Positions 56,433-64,000 of a stretch of DNA of 64,000 bases are shown here, piece after piece (within the stretch, counting starts at the first letter, position 1; each line of letters opens with the position of its first letter). Made by a program: the position numbers and the translations under genes. The stretch is from Sinisalibacter lacisalsi (GTDB lineage Bacteria > Pseudomonadota > Alphaproteobacteria > Rhodobacterales > Rhodobacteraceae), in the NCBI RefSeq assembly GCF_014640115.1, contig NZ_BMGI01000002.1:248001-312000 (forward strand), in the 5' to 3' direction. Below the pieces are notes generated by a model. The model was given only the letters and a program-made list of their open reading frames with translations. It had not been told where the DNA came from and made no database searches.

Positions 56433-58591
56433 GCTGTGAGACCTGTGTTTTCGGGAAGGGGCTTGGGGTCGGTTGCGGGTTTGGGTTGGCGGGTTCGCCC
56501 ATCGGCGCGGGCGACGAGATCGACCGGGTCGAGGATCAGGGCGATCTGGCCATCGCCGAGGATGGTGGCGGCCGCGATCCGGGGCACGCGGCCGTAGCTG
56601 TCGTGCAGGCCCTTGATGACCACCTGCCTCTGGTCTTCGATCGCATCGACGACCACGGCGGCGCTGGCGCCGTCTTCCTGCCCGATCAGCAGCACGATCT
56701 GGCCGGTGTAGTCGTCGAGCGGCGCGCGGTAGCCCAGTTCGGCGCCGAGGTCGAACAGCGGCAGGAAACGCTCCCGGATGCGCACCACTTGCGTGGTCGG
56801 GCCCAGGCTGCGGATATCCTGCGGGCCGAGGGCGAGGGTTTCGAGGATGGCGTTGAGCGGCACCACGATGGTTTCGCCGGCGACACGCACGACCATCCCG
56901 TCAAGAACCGCGAGCGTGAGCGGCAGCGAGATCGAGAAGCTGGTTCCCTCGCCCCGCGCCGAGGTGATCGATATCCGCCCGCCGAGCGCCTGGATCGCGT
57001 TGCGCACCACGTCCATCCCGACGCCGCGCCCGGACAGGCTGGAGACCTCGTCGGCGGTGGAGAAGCCGGGCAGGAAGAGCAGGTTGTCGATCTCCTGGTC
57101 CGACAACTGGCTGTCGGGCTCGATCAAACCGCGGGCGATGGCCTTGGCGAGAACCTTTTCACGGTCGATCCCGCCGCCATCGTCGGCGACCTCGATCACG
57201 ATCCGGCCGGAGCGATGAAAGGCGCGCAGGTGAACCGTGCCGACGCGCGATTTGCCCTGTGCCTCGCGGGCCTCGCCGCTTTCGAGCCCGTGATCGACGG
57301 CGTTGCGGATCATGTGGGTGAGCGGGTCCGCGAGCCGTTCGATCACCGTCTTGTCGACCTCGGTGTTCTCGCCCTCGGTGCGCAGCCGCACCTCCTTGCC
57401 GATCGTGGCCGAGGCCTCCCGCACGATCCGGGCCATGCGCTGGAACAGGGATTTGACCGGTTGCGCCCGGATCATCATAACGCTTTCCTGGATGTCGCGC
57501 GTGAGCTGGAGAAACTCCTCCAGCCCGGCGCGGACCGGCGAGTTCGGCGGGATACCGGCCGCCTCGACGCTTTGCGACAGCATCGCCTGGTTGATCACGA
57601 TCTCGCCCACCAGGTTCACCAGCCGGTCGATCCGTTCGAGATCGACCCGAACCGTGGCGCGCGGCGTGGCGGCGGCGGGGCCGGGGTTGCCGGCCTCGGG
57701 CGTCGCGGTGGCTGGCGGCGGTGCGGGGTCGGCTTCGGGCGGAGGTTCCCGGCCCGCGGTCCCGGGCGGCGCGGCGTCGGGCGCGGCCCCGAGAGCCTCC
57801 GGATCGGGCAGGGCGATCACCGGGGCCTCCGAAAGCGGGCGGATCTCGAGCTGGCAGAGGTCTTCGACGAAGTCGAAGCATTCGCGGATCGCCGCCTCGC
57901 CTTCGGTGGTGGAAAGCTCGAACGCCCACCAGGCATGGGGCGCCTCGGGATCTTCGATCGCGTCGAGCGGCGGCACCTCGTCGTCGTGGCACAGCACGGT
58001 GAGCGCGCCGAGGTCGCGCAGGGCGCGAAACAGGAAGAGCGGTTCGTTGCCGCTTTCGAACAGCGCCCTGGTGGGGTGGAAGCGGATCGACCATGTCGCG
58101 GTGTCGGCCTGTTGTTCGGCGCCGTCGTCGAGCCCGAGGTCGAGCGCCAGGGTCAGCGGCTGGAAATCGAGCGCGTCGGTGTCCGCCTCGCCCGGCGCGT
58201 CCGCGGCCGGCACCAGCCGGTCGAGCGCGTCGCGCACCGGCGAGATGCGGGCCTCGTCGGTTTCGAGGCCGTCGCGGCTGTCGCGGACGAGATCGGCGAG
58301 GATGTCGCTGCCGGTGAAAAACAGCCGCAGCACCTCGCCGTCGGCGGTGAGGCGGCCGCTGCGCACCTCGTCGAGCGCGGTTTCGAACCGGTGGGCGAAG
58401 CCGACCAGCGCATCGAGGCCGAAGGCGCCGGCGCCGCCCTTGATCGAGTGAACCGCGCGAAACACGGTGTTGACGGTTTCGCCATCGCCGCTGCCCTCGT
58501 CGATGGCCTGCAGGCCATCCTGCATCGCTTCGAGCAGCTCATCGCATTCGATGAAGAACGACGCGCGGATTTCTGCCATCGGATCGGTCAT
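56429..58591 (-). CDS. cheA: Chemotaxis histidine kinase CheA
   Basis: 720 residues. HPt domain with phospho-His H48 in FRAVHSIKGG. A long middle with acidic and Pro/Ala linker (about 260-330), dimerisation helices, then kinase boxes LTHMIRNAVDHGLE, DDGGGIDREK and GRGVGMDVV, and a CheW-like C-terminal domain (SISLPLTLAVLDGMVV onward). Start 58591 gives MTDPMAEIRASFF; the upstream in-frame extension runs through the cheY gene antisense-shifted and is rejected. Confidence 0.93.
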   Translation of the reverse strand: MTDPMAEIRASFFIECDELLEAMQDGLQAIDEGSGDGETVNTVFRAVHSIKGGAGAFGLDALVGFAHRFETALDEVRSGRLTADGEVLRLFFTGSDILADLVRDSRDGLETDEARISPVRDALDRLVPAADAPGEADTDALDFQPLTLALDLGLDDGAEQQADTATWSIRFHPTRALFESGNEPLFLFRALRDLGALTVLCHDDEVPPLDAIEDPEAPHAWWAFELSTTEGEAAIRECFDFVEDLCQLEIRPLSEAPVIALPDPEALGAAPDAAPPGTAGREPPPEADPAPPPATATPEAGNPGPAAATPRATVRVDLERIDRLVNLVGEIVINQAMLSQSVEAAGIPPNSPVRAGLEEFLQLTRDIQESVMMIRAQPVKSLFQRMARIVREASATIGKEVRLRTEGENTEVDKTVIERLADPLTHMIRNAVDHGLESGEAREAQGKSRVGTVHLRAFHRSGRIVIEVADDGGGIDREKVLAKAIARGLIEPDSQLSDQEIDNLLFLPGFSTADEVSSLSGRGVGMDVVRNAIQALGGRISITSARGEGTSFSISLPLTLAVLDGMVVRVAGETIVVPLNAILETLALGPQDIRSLGPTTQVVRIRERFLPLFDLGAELGYRAPLDDYTGQIVLLIGQEDGASAAVVVDAIEDQRQVVIKGLHDSYGRVPRIAAATILGDGQIALILDPVDLVARADGRTRQPKPATDPKPLPENTGLTA

Positions 58592-58595
58592 GCCA

Positions 58596-58964
58596 TCACC
58601 CCGCGACCATTCTGAGCGCCTTGACCAGTTTCTCCGGGTCGAAGGGCTTGACGATCCAGCCGGTCGCGCCGGCGGCGCGGGCGCGGGCCTTGAGTTCGGT
58701 GGCGCTCTCGGTGGTGAGCACGAGGATCGGCACCGCGCGCAGCGCCTCGCGGCCGCGCACCGCGTCGATAAAGCCGAAGCCGTCCATCCTCGGCATGTTG
58801 ATATCGGTGATGATCGCGTCGGGCGGCGGTAGGTCGTCGAGCCGTTCGAGCCCGTGCACACCGTCTTCCGCCAGGTGCGCCTCGATCCCGGCGCCGGTGA
58901 GGGCGAGGCGCAGCATGTCGCGCATCGTGCGGCTGTCATCCACCGCGAGCACCCGCATGGTCAT
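58596..58964 (-). CDS. cheY: CheY response regulator (first)
   Basis: 122-residue receiver. D9-D10 pocket, phospho-acceptor D54 in IITDINMPRMDGFG, Thr in LVLTTES and Lys in WIVKPFDPEKL. ATG 58964 overlaps the STAS stop (ATGA); MRVLAVDD could also start at 58958. First CheY of the cluster, next to cheA. Confidence 0.92.
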   Translation of the reverse strand: MTMRVLAVDDSRTMRDMLRLALTGAGIEAHLAEDGVHGLERLDDLPPPDAIITDINMPRMDGFGFIDAVRGREALRAVPILVLTTESATELKARARAAGATGWIVKPFDPEKLVKALRMVAG

Positions 58965-59245
58965 GGTTGCGCCTCCCAGGTGGTCAGGGTTTCCGGCGTG
59001 AACCCGAGTAGGCCCAGCTGATCGGCGAGATCTATCGAGGCGTTTTCGAAGCCGAGCGCGTGGCCGTCCTCGGCCCATGCGCGCGCGGCGGCGCGAATCG
59101 CCTGCACCGCCAGCGCGCCGATCTGTGTCACCTCGGCGGCGTCGAGCACGAGATCGCCGCCGCGGTGGGCCTTGAGCGCCTCGACGAGCGGCGCGGTGGC
59201 GCGCAGATCAAGGCGCGGTTCGAGGGAGAGAACCGGCCCGCTCAT
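58961..59245 (-). CDS. STAS-domain protein heading the che operon
   Basis: 94 residues of STAS fold: LEPRLDLRATAPLVEALKAHRGG and LVLDAAEVTQIGALAVQAI, which replaces the usual Ser-containing DSSGL loop by IGALAV. So it lacks the Ser/Thr normally phosphorylated. Such STAS proteins lead che operons in some alphaproteobacteria; role unknown. The 117 bases to glk (59246-59362) hold the likely che promoter. Confidence 0.75.
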   Translation of the reverse strand: MSGPVLSLEPRLDLRATAPLVEALKAHRGGDLVLDAAEVTQIGALAVQAIRAAARAWAEDGHALGFENASIDLADQLGLLGFTPETLTTWEAQP

Positions 59246-59362
59246 GGCCGACCCCCAAGGCTTGCGGAAAGCTCAAGCTGCACGATTTGCCCCTTCTTCA
59301 TCCGTCCGGTCGCACCGGCATACGGCAGGGGGCGTTAAGATTGGCTTACCGTGAAAGCAGGT

Positions 59363-60340
59363 TCATCGCGGAAGCCGCGCGGCGAGGTGATGGGCGCAGC
59401 CGGTGAGGGCGGCGTAATCGTCCTCGATCACGTGAACGGCGAAGTTCTTCATGAAGCCGGCGAAGCGGCCCTTGTCGCGCATCGCCTCGGCATAGCCGAA
59501 GCGACCAAGCCAGGGCGTGACGGCGCGGGCCATGCCGCCGATCAGGAAGATGCCGCCGAAGGGCAGGTGGATCAGCGAGAGGTTTCCCGTCACCGTGCCG
59601 AGGATCTTCACGAAAAGCCGCATGGTTTCCTCCGCGACGGGGTCGTTGCCGGCCTCCAGCGCCGCGAAAACCTCGGCGCTCGACACTTCGCGCGGCTGGC
59701 CGCCTCGGCGGGCGAGCCAGCTGTAGGTGTGCACGAGGCCGCGCCCCGAAAGCACCTCTTCGACCGAGGGGAAGCCGTGCACGGTTTCCAGCTCGCGGCA
59801 CAGCTCCAGCTCTTCCTCGGTGCGGATCGGCAGGTTGGCGTGGCCGGCTTCCGCCGGCGGCACGAAGCGCCCCCCCGGCGCCTCGTAGACCGGCGCGCAG
59901 TTGAACCCGGTGCCGAGCCCGATCACCAGCCGCGTGGCCTGCGGCCCGCCCTCTGGGCCCTCCACCAGCGTGGTGAGCGCGCCGGCGTCGAGATGGCCGA
60001 GTGCGTGGCCCTGGGCCTGCAGATCGTTCAGAACCGCCACCGTCTCGGCATGCGCCGCGCGCGCCACGGTGGCGGCGTCGATCGTCCAGTCGAGGTTGGT
60101 GAGATTGGCGACGCCATCGCGCACCGGCCCGGCGGCGGCGACGCAGGCGCCGACGCAATCGGGGTTGCCCTCCTCGGCGAGGAAGGCGCTCAGCACCGTC
60201 TCCAGCCCGGGGTAGTCGGCGTTGCGGTAGCGCCGGATCGTCTCGGGCAGAAGCTCGGTGCCGCGGGCCAGCGCCACGCGGGTGTTGGTGCCGCCGATAT
60301 CGGCCAGCAGCGAGTAGGTGTTGGCGGGAGCCTTGGCCAT
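59363..60340 (-). CDS. glk: Glucokinase
   Basis: 325 residues, Glk family (ROK-unrelated bacterial glucokinase). ATP phosphate-binding LADIGGTNTRVALARG at the start, LVIGLGTGFNCAPV and LIHLPFGGIFLIGGMARAV. Phosphorylates glucose released by the adjacent glucosidase. GGAG ribosome site before ATG 60340. Two bases from the GH1 gene stop. Confidence 0.93.
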   Translation of the reverse strand: MAKAPANTYSLLADIGGTNTRVALARGTELLPETIRRYRNADYPGLETVLSAFLAEEGNPDCVGACVAAAGPVRDGVANLTNLDWTIDAATVARAAHAETVAVLNDLQAQGHALGHLDAGALTTLVEGPEGGPQATRLVIGLGTGFNCAPVYEAPGGRFVPPAEAGHANLPIRTEEELELCRELETVHGFPSVEEVLSGRGLVHTYSWLARRGGQPREVSSAEVFAALEAGNDPVAEETMRLFVKILGTVTGNLSLIHLPFGGIFLIGGMARAVTPWLGRFGYAEAMRDKGRFAGFMKNFAVHVIEDDYAALTGCAHHLAARLPR

Positions 60341-60342
60341 GG

Positions 60343-61671
60343 TCAACTCCGGGCGAGCGCGGCGGACAGCGCGTGATACGAGGCCTTCGGTCGGCGTTCA
60401 AGGCTGTCGAAATCGACGTGGACGAGGCCGAAGCGTTTGTCGTAGCCCAGCGCCCATTCGAAATTGTCCATCAGGGACCACACGTAATAGCCCTTCACCG
60501 GCACGCCCTCGGCCAGCGCCCGGCGCAGGGCGGCGACATGGGCGTCGACGTAAGCGATCCGGTCATCGTCCTGCACCGCGCCGTTTTCCAGCCGGTCGGG
60601 CGCCGCCATGCCGTTTTCGGTAACAAAGAGCGGCGTATCCCCGGTAAAATCGCGCGCCACCATGGTGAGGAAGTGGTAAAGCCCGTCGGGAAAGATCTCC
60701 CACCCCATCTCGGTTTTCGGCAGCGGGCCATCGACCTCGGCGAGGCCGGGCCAGGGGCCGGGGGCCGGGGCGATGAGCTTGCGGGTGTAGTAGTTCAGCC
60801 CGCACCAGTCGACCGGCTGCGAGATCAGCGCCATGTCGTCCTGCCAGCCTTCCGGCAAATGGTCGCCGAGGCCTTCGATCACCTCCTCGGGGTATTCGCC
60901 CTTGAAGATGCCCGAAAGGAAGAAGCGGTTGTAGATCGCGTCGTAGGTGCGCGCGACGCGGCCGGCTTCGGCGCTCTGGTCGGCGGGCTGGGCGTATTCG
61001 AGGTTGCAGACCGCGCCGAGGTTGCTCATCCCCAGCTCCCGCATCACCTGGGTGGCGGTGCCGTGGGCGAGCATGACATGGTGCATGGCGCGGGCGGTGG
61101 CGCGGATGTCGCGCAGGCCCGGCGCGTGGGCGCCGAGGAAATGGCTCAGCCAGCTCACGCACCACGGCTCGTTGATGGGTGCCGCCGACCAGACCCGGTC
61201 ACCGATCCGGCCCATGATCGCGGCGGTGAAATCGCCGAACCACCTGGCCACGTCGCGGTTGCGCCAGCCGCCGAGATCGGCGAGCGCCGAGGGCAGTTCC
61301 CAGTGGTAGAGCGTGGCGGCGGGCTTGAGTCCGCGCTCCAGCAGGCCGTCGACAAGACGATCATAGAAATCAAGTCCTTCCGGGTTGATGTTCATCCCGT
61401 CCGGCATCACACGCGCCCAGCTGGTGGAGAAGCGATAGACGTCGAAATTGCCGCCCGCGACGAGATCGAGATCCTCCTCCCAGCGGTGGTAATGGTCGCA
61501 GGCGCGGGCACCGTTCTCGGCCTTGGCGACGTTGCCGGGGGTGGCGGCGAAGCTGTCCCAGTGGGTTTCGCCGGCGCCGCCGAAGGCATGGCCCTCGATC
61601 TGGTAGGCGGAGGTGGCGGTGCCGAACTGGAAATCGGCGGGAAAATCGGATCGGGAGAAGCTGAAGTTCAT
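60343..61671 (-). CDS. Family GH1 beta-glucosidase
   Basis: 442 residues, full GH1. FQFGTATSAYQIEG near the N terminus, acid/base Glu in PINEPWC and nucleophile Glu in FVTENGMAAP. Cytosolic, no signal peptide. Hydrolyses beta-glucosides to glucose for Glk. Overlaps the LacI regulator stop by 4 bases. The neighbouring transporter resembles alpha-glucoside Agl systems, so substrate linkage is uncertain. Confidence 0.92.
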   Translation of the reverse strand: MNFSFSRSDFPADFQFGTATSAYQIEGHAFGGAGETHWDSFAATPGNVAKAENGARACDHYHRWEEDLDLVAGGNFDVYRFSTSWARVMPDGMNINPEGLDFYDRLVDGLLERGLKPAATLYHWELPSALADLGGWRNRDVARWFGDFTAAIMGRIGDRVWSAAPINEPWCVSWLSHFLGAHAPGLRDIRATARAMHHVMLAHGTATQVMRELGMSNLGAVCNLEYAQPADQSAEAGRVARTYDAIYNRFFLSGIFKGEYPEEVIEGLGDHLPEGWQDDMALISQPVDWCGLNYYTRKLIAPAPGPWPGLAEVDGPLPKTEMGWEIFPDGLYHFLTMVARDFTGDTPLFVTENGMAAPDRLENGAVQDDDRIAYVDAHVAALRRALAEGVPVKGYYVWSLMDNFEWALGYDKRFGLVHVDFDSLERRPKASYHALSAALARS

Positions 61672-62705
61672 CGCGAGACACTTTGCAACAGGGGGCCGGT
61701 GGACTGGCCGAGGATAAGGTCGGCCTCGAGCAATTGCTCGCGCGGGCCGCTGCCGGGGGATTCGACGAGATCGAGCAGCATCTCGGCGGCGCGCTGCCCG
61801 GCGGCGCGCACCGAGGAGCGGGTGGCGGTGAACACCGGCACGTCGCCGCGGTTCTTGAGATAGCTCAGATCGTCGTCATGGGTGATGACCGAAACATCGC
61901 GCCCCATGCGAAGCCCGACCTCCTCGATCGCCCGGCGCACGCCGATGGCGGGAAGGATCGAGGAAACCAGGAAGGCGGTGGGCGGGGCCGCGGTGGCGAG
62001 CAGGGTGCGGGCGGTGTCGTGGCCGTAGACCTCGGTCATCTCCTCCGAGGTCATCAGCGCGGGATCGGGCGTCAGCCCGCGCGCGGCGAAAGCCTCCTCG
62101 AACCCGGCGCGGCGGCGGATCGCGAAATCCATGTTCTCGAGCCCGTTGACCAGCGCGATCCGCCGGTGGCCGAGATCGAGCAGCAGATCGGTGGCACGGC
62201 GGAAGGCGTGGGTGTTGTTCATGTCGACCCAGGAATAGGGTTCGACGGCATCCGAGGCGCGGCCATGCACCACGAAGGGCATGCCGATCTCGGTCAGCAG
62301 GTGCACCCGCGGATCGCCGAGCTTCGGGGCGTGCACGATCAGCCCGTCGACCGACCCCTTGGTGCGCAACTCGCGGTAGGCCTGTTCCTGGTCCTCGTCG
62401 GGCACGATCGAGATCAGCATGTCATAACCGCGCCGGGAATAGACCTCGCCGGCCCCGGCGAGAAAGTCGGCGAAGATCGGGTTGACCATCTCGTGCCGGG
62501 CGGTGACCGGGATCACGTGGCCGATCGCCATCGCCCGTCCGGTGGCGAGGCTGCGCGCGCGCATGTTGGGCCGGTAGCCATGCGCCTCGGCGGCCGCGAG
62601 CACGCGCCGGCGGGTTGCCTCGGCCACCTCCGGGTAGCCGTTCAGCGCCCGGCTGACGGTTGTCTGCGACAGGTGCAGAAGCTCGGAGAGGTCCTTCAGC
62701 TTCAT
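61668..62705 (-). CDS. aglR: LacI-family sugar regulator (AglR-like)
   Basis: 345 residues. LacI helix-turn-helix (MKLKDLSELLHLSQTTVSRALNGYPEV) and sugar-binding core. Start 62705 is the family start. Two CAAAGCG-type operators lie at 62722 (its own promoter) and 62881 (before the binding protein). Controls uptake genes divergently and its own operon with GH1 and glk. Confidence 0.85.
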   Translation of the reverse strand: MKLKDLSELLHLSQTTVSRALNGYPEVAEATRRRVLAAAEAHGYRPNMRARSLATGRAMAIGHVIPVTARHEMVNPIFADFLAGAGEVYSRRGYDMLISIVPDEDQEQAYRELRTKGSVDGLIVHAPKLGDPRVHLLTEIGMPFVVHGRASDAVEPYSWVDMNNTHAFRRATDLLLDLGHRRIALVNGLENMDFAIRRRAGFEEAFAARGLTPDPALMTSEEMTEVYGHDTARTLLATAAPPTAFLVSSILPAIGVRRAIEEVGLRMGRDVSVITHDDDLSYLKNRGDVPVFTATRSSVRAAGQRAAEMLLDLVESPGSGPREQLLEADLILGQSTGPLLQSVSR

Positions 62706-62721
62706 GGTTCGGGCGGGGGTC

Positions 62722-62733
62722 CAAAGCGGTTTG
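62722..62733. promoter_or_regulatory. LacI-family operator before aglR
   Basis: CAAAGCGGTTTG, one mismatch pair from the perfect palindrome at 62881. Between the regulator's -10 and ATG, so autorepression. Confidence 0.55.
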
Positions 62734-62745
62734 ACGGATTTGGCG

Positions 62746-62774
62746 ACCTTAGAGCGAATTATTTTCCGCGTCAA
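62746..62774 (-). promoter_or_regulatory. aglR promoter
   Basis: Minus strand TTGACG, 17 bases, TAAGGT. Optimal spacing; the operator lies directly downstream near the expected start. Confidence 0.55.
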
Positions 62775-62880
62775 AAGAATCCCGAAAACCGGGCAGATCG
62801 GCTTTGAGAAAGAGGAATTTTTCAGCAACTCATGTCTGCATCATTGACAGGGCAGGGGGCATGGGCGACCCTTCGATCAT

Positions 62881-62894
62881 CCAAAGCGCTTTGG
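62881..62894. promoter_or_regulatory. Perfect LacI-family operator before sugar-binding protein
   Basis: CCAAAGCGCTTTGG, a 14-base perfect palindrome with central CG typical of LacI/AglR sites, 82 bases before the ATG at 62977. Confidence 0.7.
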
Positions 62895-62976
62895 GGTGAG
62901 TCGGCAGACGGCCCCGGATGCGCTCGGATTGTTTCAGGCGCCTGTCTTGGCGCACATCTGGGAGGATACCGATATC

Positions 62977-64000
62977 ATGAAACAACTTCTTATGACTGGC
63001 GCGGCCGCGATGGCGCTTTCCGCCGGTGCGGCTTCCGCCGAGCAGATTACCGTGTTTGGCCCGTGGCTTGGCCCGGACCAGGAAATGGTCGAGCAGGTGC
63101 TCGCGATCTTCGCCGAACAGTCCGGCCATGACGTGCGCTACACCGGCTCGGACAGCTTCGAGCAGCAGATCGTGGTCGATCTCGAAGCCGGGTCGGCGCC
63201 GAACGTGGCGGTGTTCCCGCAGCCCGGCCTCGCTTCCGACATGGCTGGCCGTGGCTTCCTGACCCCGCTGAAGGACGGCACCGCCGACTGGATGCGCGAG
63301 AACTACGCCGCAGGCCAGTCCTGGGTGGATCTCGGCACCTACAACGGGCCCGACGGCGAACCCTCGCTCTACGGCTTCCCCTACAAGGTCGACCTGAAAT
63401 CGCTGGTCTGGTTCGTGCCGGAAAACTTCGAGGACGCGGGCTACGAGATCCCGGCCACGATGGAAGAGCTGAAAGCCCTGACCGACCAGATCGTCGCCGA
63501 TGGCGGCACGCCCTGGTGCATCGGCCTCGGCTCGGGGGCGGCGACCGGCTGGCCCGCCACCGACTGGGTGGAAGACATGATGCTGCGCATCCACCCGCCG
63601 GAAGTCTATGACGCCTGGGTGACCAACGAGATGCCGTTCAACGACCCGAAAGTGATCGCGGCGATCGAGGAATTCGGTTATTTCGCGCGCAACGACGCTT
63701 ACGTTGCCGGGGGCGCCGGCGCGGTGGCCACCACCGACTTCCGCGACAGCCCGAAGGGTCTGTTCGAGTCGCCGCCGCAGTGCTACCTGCACCGTCAGGC
63801 CTCGTTCATCCCGGCCTTCTTCCCTGAAGGCACCGAGGTGGGCGTGGACGCCGACTTCTTCTACTTCCCGGCCTATGCCGACAAGGATCTCGGCACCCCG
63901 GTGCTTGGTGCTGGCACGACCTGGGTGATCACCAACGAGAACCAGGCGGCGCATGACCTGATGGAGTTCCTCAAGACTCCGGAGGCGCACGAGGCCTGGA
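62977..64000 (+). CDS. aglE: Sugar-binding protein of agl-type ABC importer, 3' end cut
   Basis: At least 341 residues up to the window end. Signal peptide MKQLLMTGAAAMALSAGAASA, then binding fold (QITVFGPWLGPDQEMVEQVL, NVAVFPQPGLASDMAG, GFPYKVDLKSLVWF, IGLGSGAATGWPATDWVED). Resembles AglE of alpha-glucoside transport. GGAGG ribosome site at 62961. The rest of the importer should follow outside the window. The long minus-strand frame over it is a shadow. Confidence 0.85.
   Translation, partial: MKQLLMTGAAAMALSAGAASAEQITVFGPWLGPDQEMVEQVLAIFAEQSGHDVRYTGSDSFEQQIVVDLEAGSAPNVAVFPQPGLASDMAGRGFLTPLKDGTADWMRENYAAGQSWVDLGTYNGPDGEPSLYGFPYKVDLKSLVWFVPENFEDAGYEIPATMEELKALTDQIVADGGTPWCIGLGSGAATGWPATDWVEDMMLRIHPPEVYDAWVTNEMPFNDPKVIAAIEEFGYFARNDAYVAGGAGAVATTDFRDSPKGLFESPPQCYLHRQASFIPAFFPEGTEVGVDADFFYFPAYADKDLGTPVLGAGTTWVITNENQAAHDLMEFLKTPEAHEAW

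Noticed and set aside
62844-62849. TTGACA as -35 box for the sugar-binding protein gene
   Set aside because: No acceptable -10 sequence at 15-19 bases.
62830-63990. 386-codon minus-strand frame near the window end
   Set aside because: The plus strand holds a sugar-binding protein with signal peptide and ribosome site that runs out of the window.

Overview
The window is about 64 kb of dense, very GC-rich bacterial chromosome. Most genes overlap or abut (ATGA/TGATG junctions), and GC-rich third positions create long false reading frames on the opposite strands. Gene content and order point to an alphaproteobacterium of the Rhodobacterales (Rhodobacter/Paracoccus-like): a smo/mtl polyol operon, a Rhodobacter CheOp1-like chemotaxis cluster, a C-P lyase operon and an agl-type sugar locus. 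This assignment is inferred from gene content and order. I saw no rRNA, convincing tRNA, insertion sequence, phage gene or CRISPR array.

Layout. (1) 1-4529: end of a sorbitol/mannitol operon (ABC permease, ATPase, sorbitol dehydrogenase, mannitol dehydrogenase, small kinase). (2) 4571-16437: redox/metal island with a two-component system, a PepSY protein plus b-heme ferric-reductase-like flavoprotein, an extremely Asp-rich exported protein, a DUF2271 protein with a flavinylation-like SGAS motif, a PepSY-flavodoxin-reductase fusion, ApbE, a TPC-type metal P-ATPase, a VIT1/CCC1 transporter and a Ca/Na exchanger. (3) 16504-18355: NsrR-like repressor and NnrS with a good NsrR operator. (4) 18389-20779: aspartoacylase-like protein, RimK and a retropepsin-like RimB. 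(5) 21053-23122: K+ channel with C-terminal zinc ribbon and an MFS protein. (6) 23257-28460: LysR regulator divergent from a DabB-DabA inorganic-carbon pump, then a small unknown gene. (7) 28660-44869: phosphonate uptake (phnCDE1E2) and C-P lyase (phnG-N) with two PhnM paralogues, PhnF, a 2H phosphoesterase-like protein and several unusual extra genes. (8) 45039-49564: branched-chain-amino-acid-type ABC transporter. (9) 49702-59245: chemotaxis. (10) 59363-64000: glucokinase, GH1 glucosidase, LacI regulator and a truncated sugar-binding protein.

How the parts may work together. In region 2 the promoters of the PepSY gene and of the Asp-rich gene carry the same 49-bp architecture: two CTGAC-type direct repeats of 11-bp period, in opposite orientation, with starts exactly 32 bp apart. 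This is the pattern expected of an OmpR/PmrA-type regulator dimer, and the regulator gene is adjacent. I infer one regulon joining the two-component system, the heme/flavin electron-transfer proteins and the acidic exported protein. ApbE beside a DUF2271 protein with SGAS suggests covalent FMN loading outside the cytoplasm, fed by NAD(P)H through the PepSY-flavodoxin reductase.

In the phosphonate region no PhnP-type cyclic phosphodiesterase is present. A protein with two HxT motifs of the 2H phosphoesterase superfamily sits back-to-back with PhnM and behind a three-repeat Pho-box-like element. It is a reasonable candidate for the missing step.
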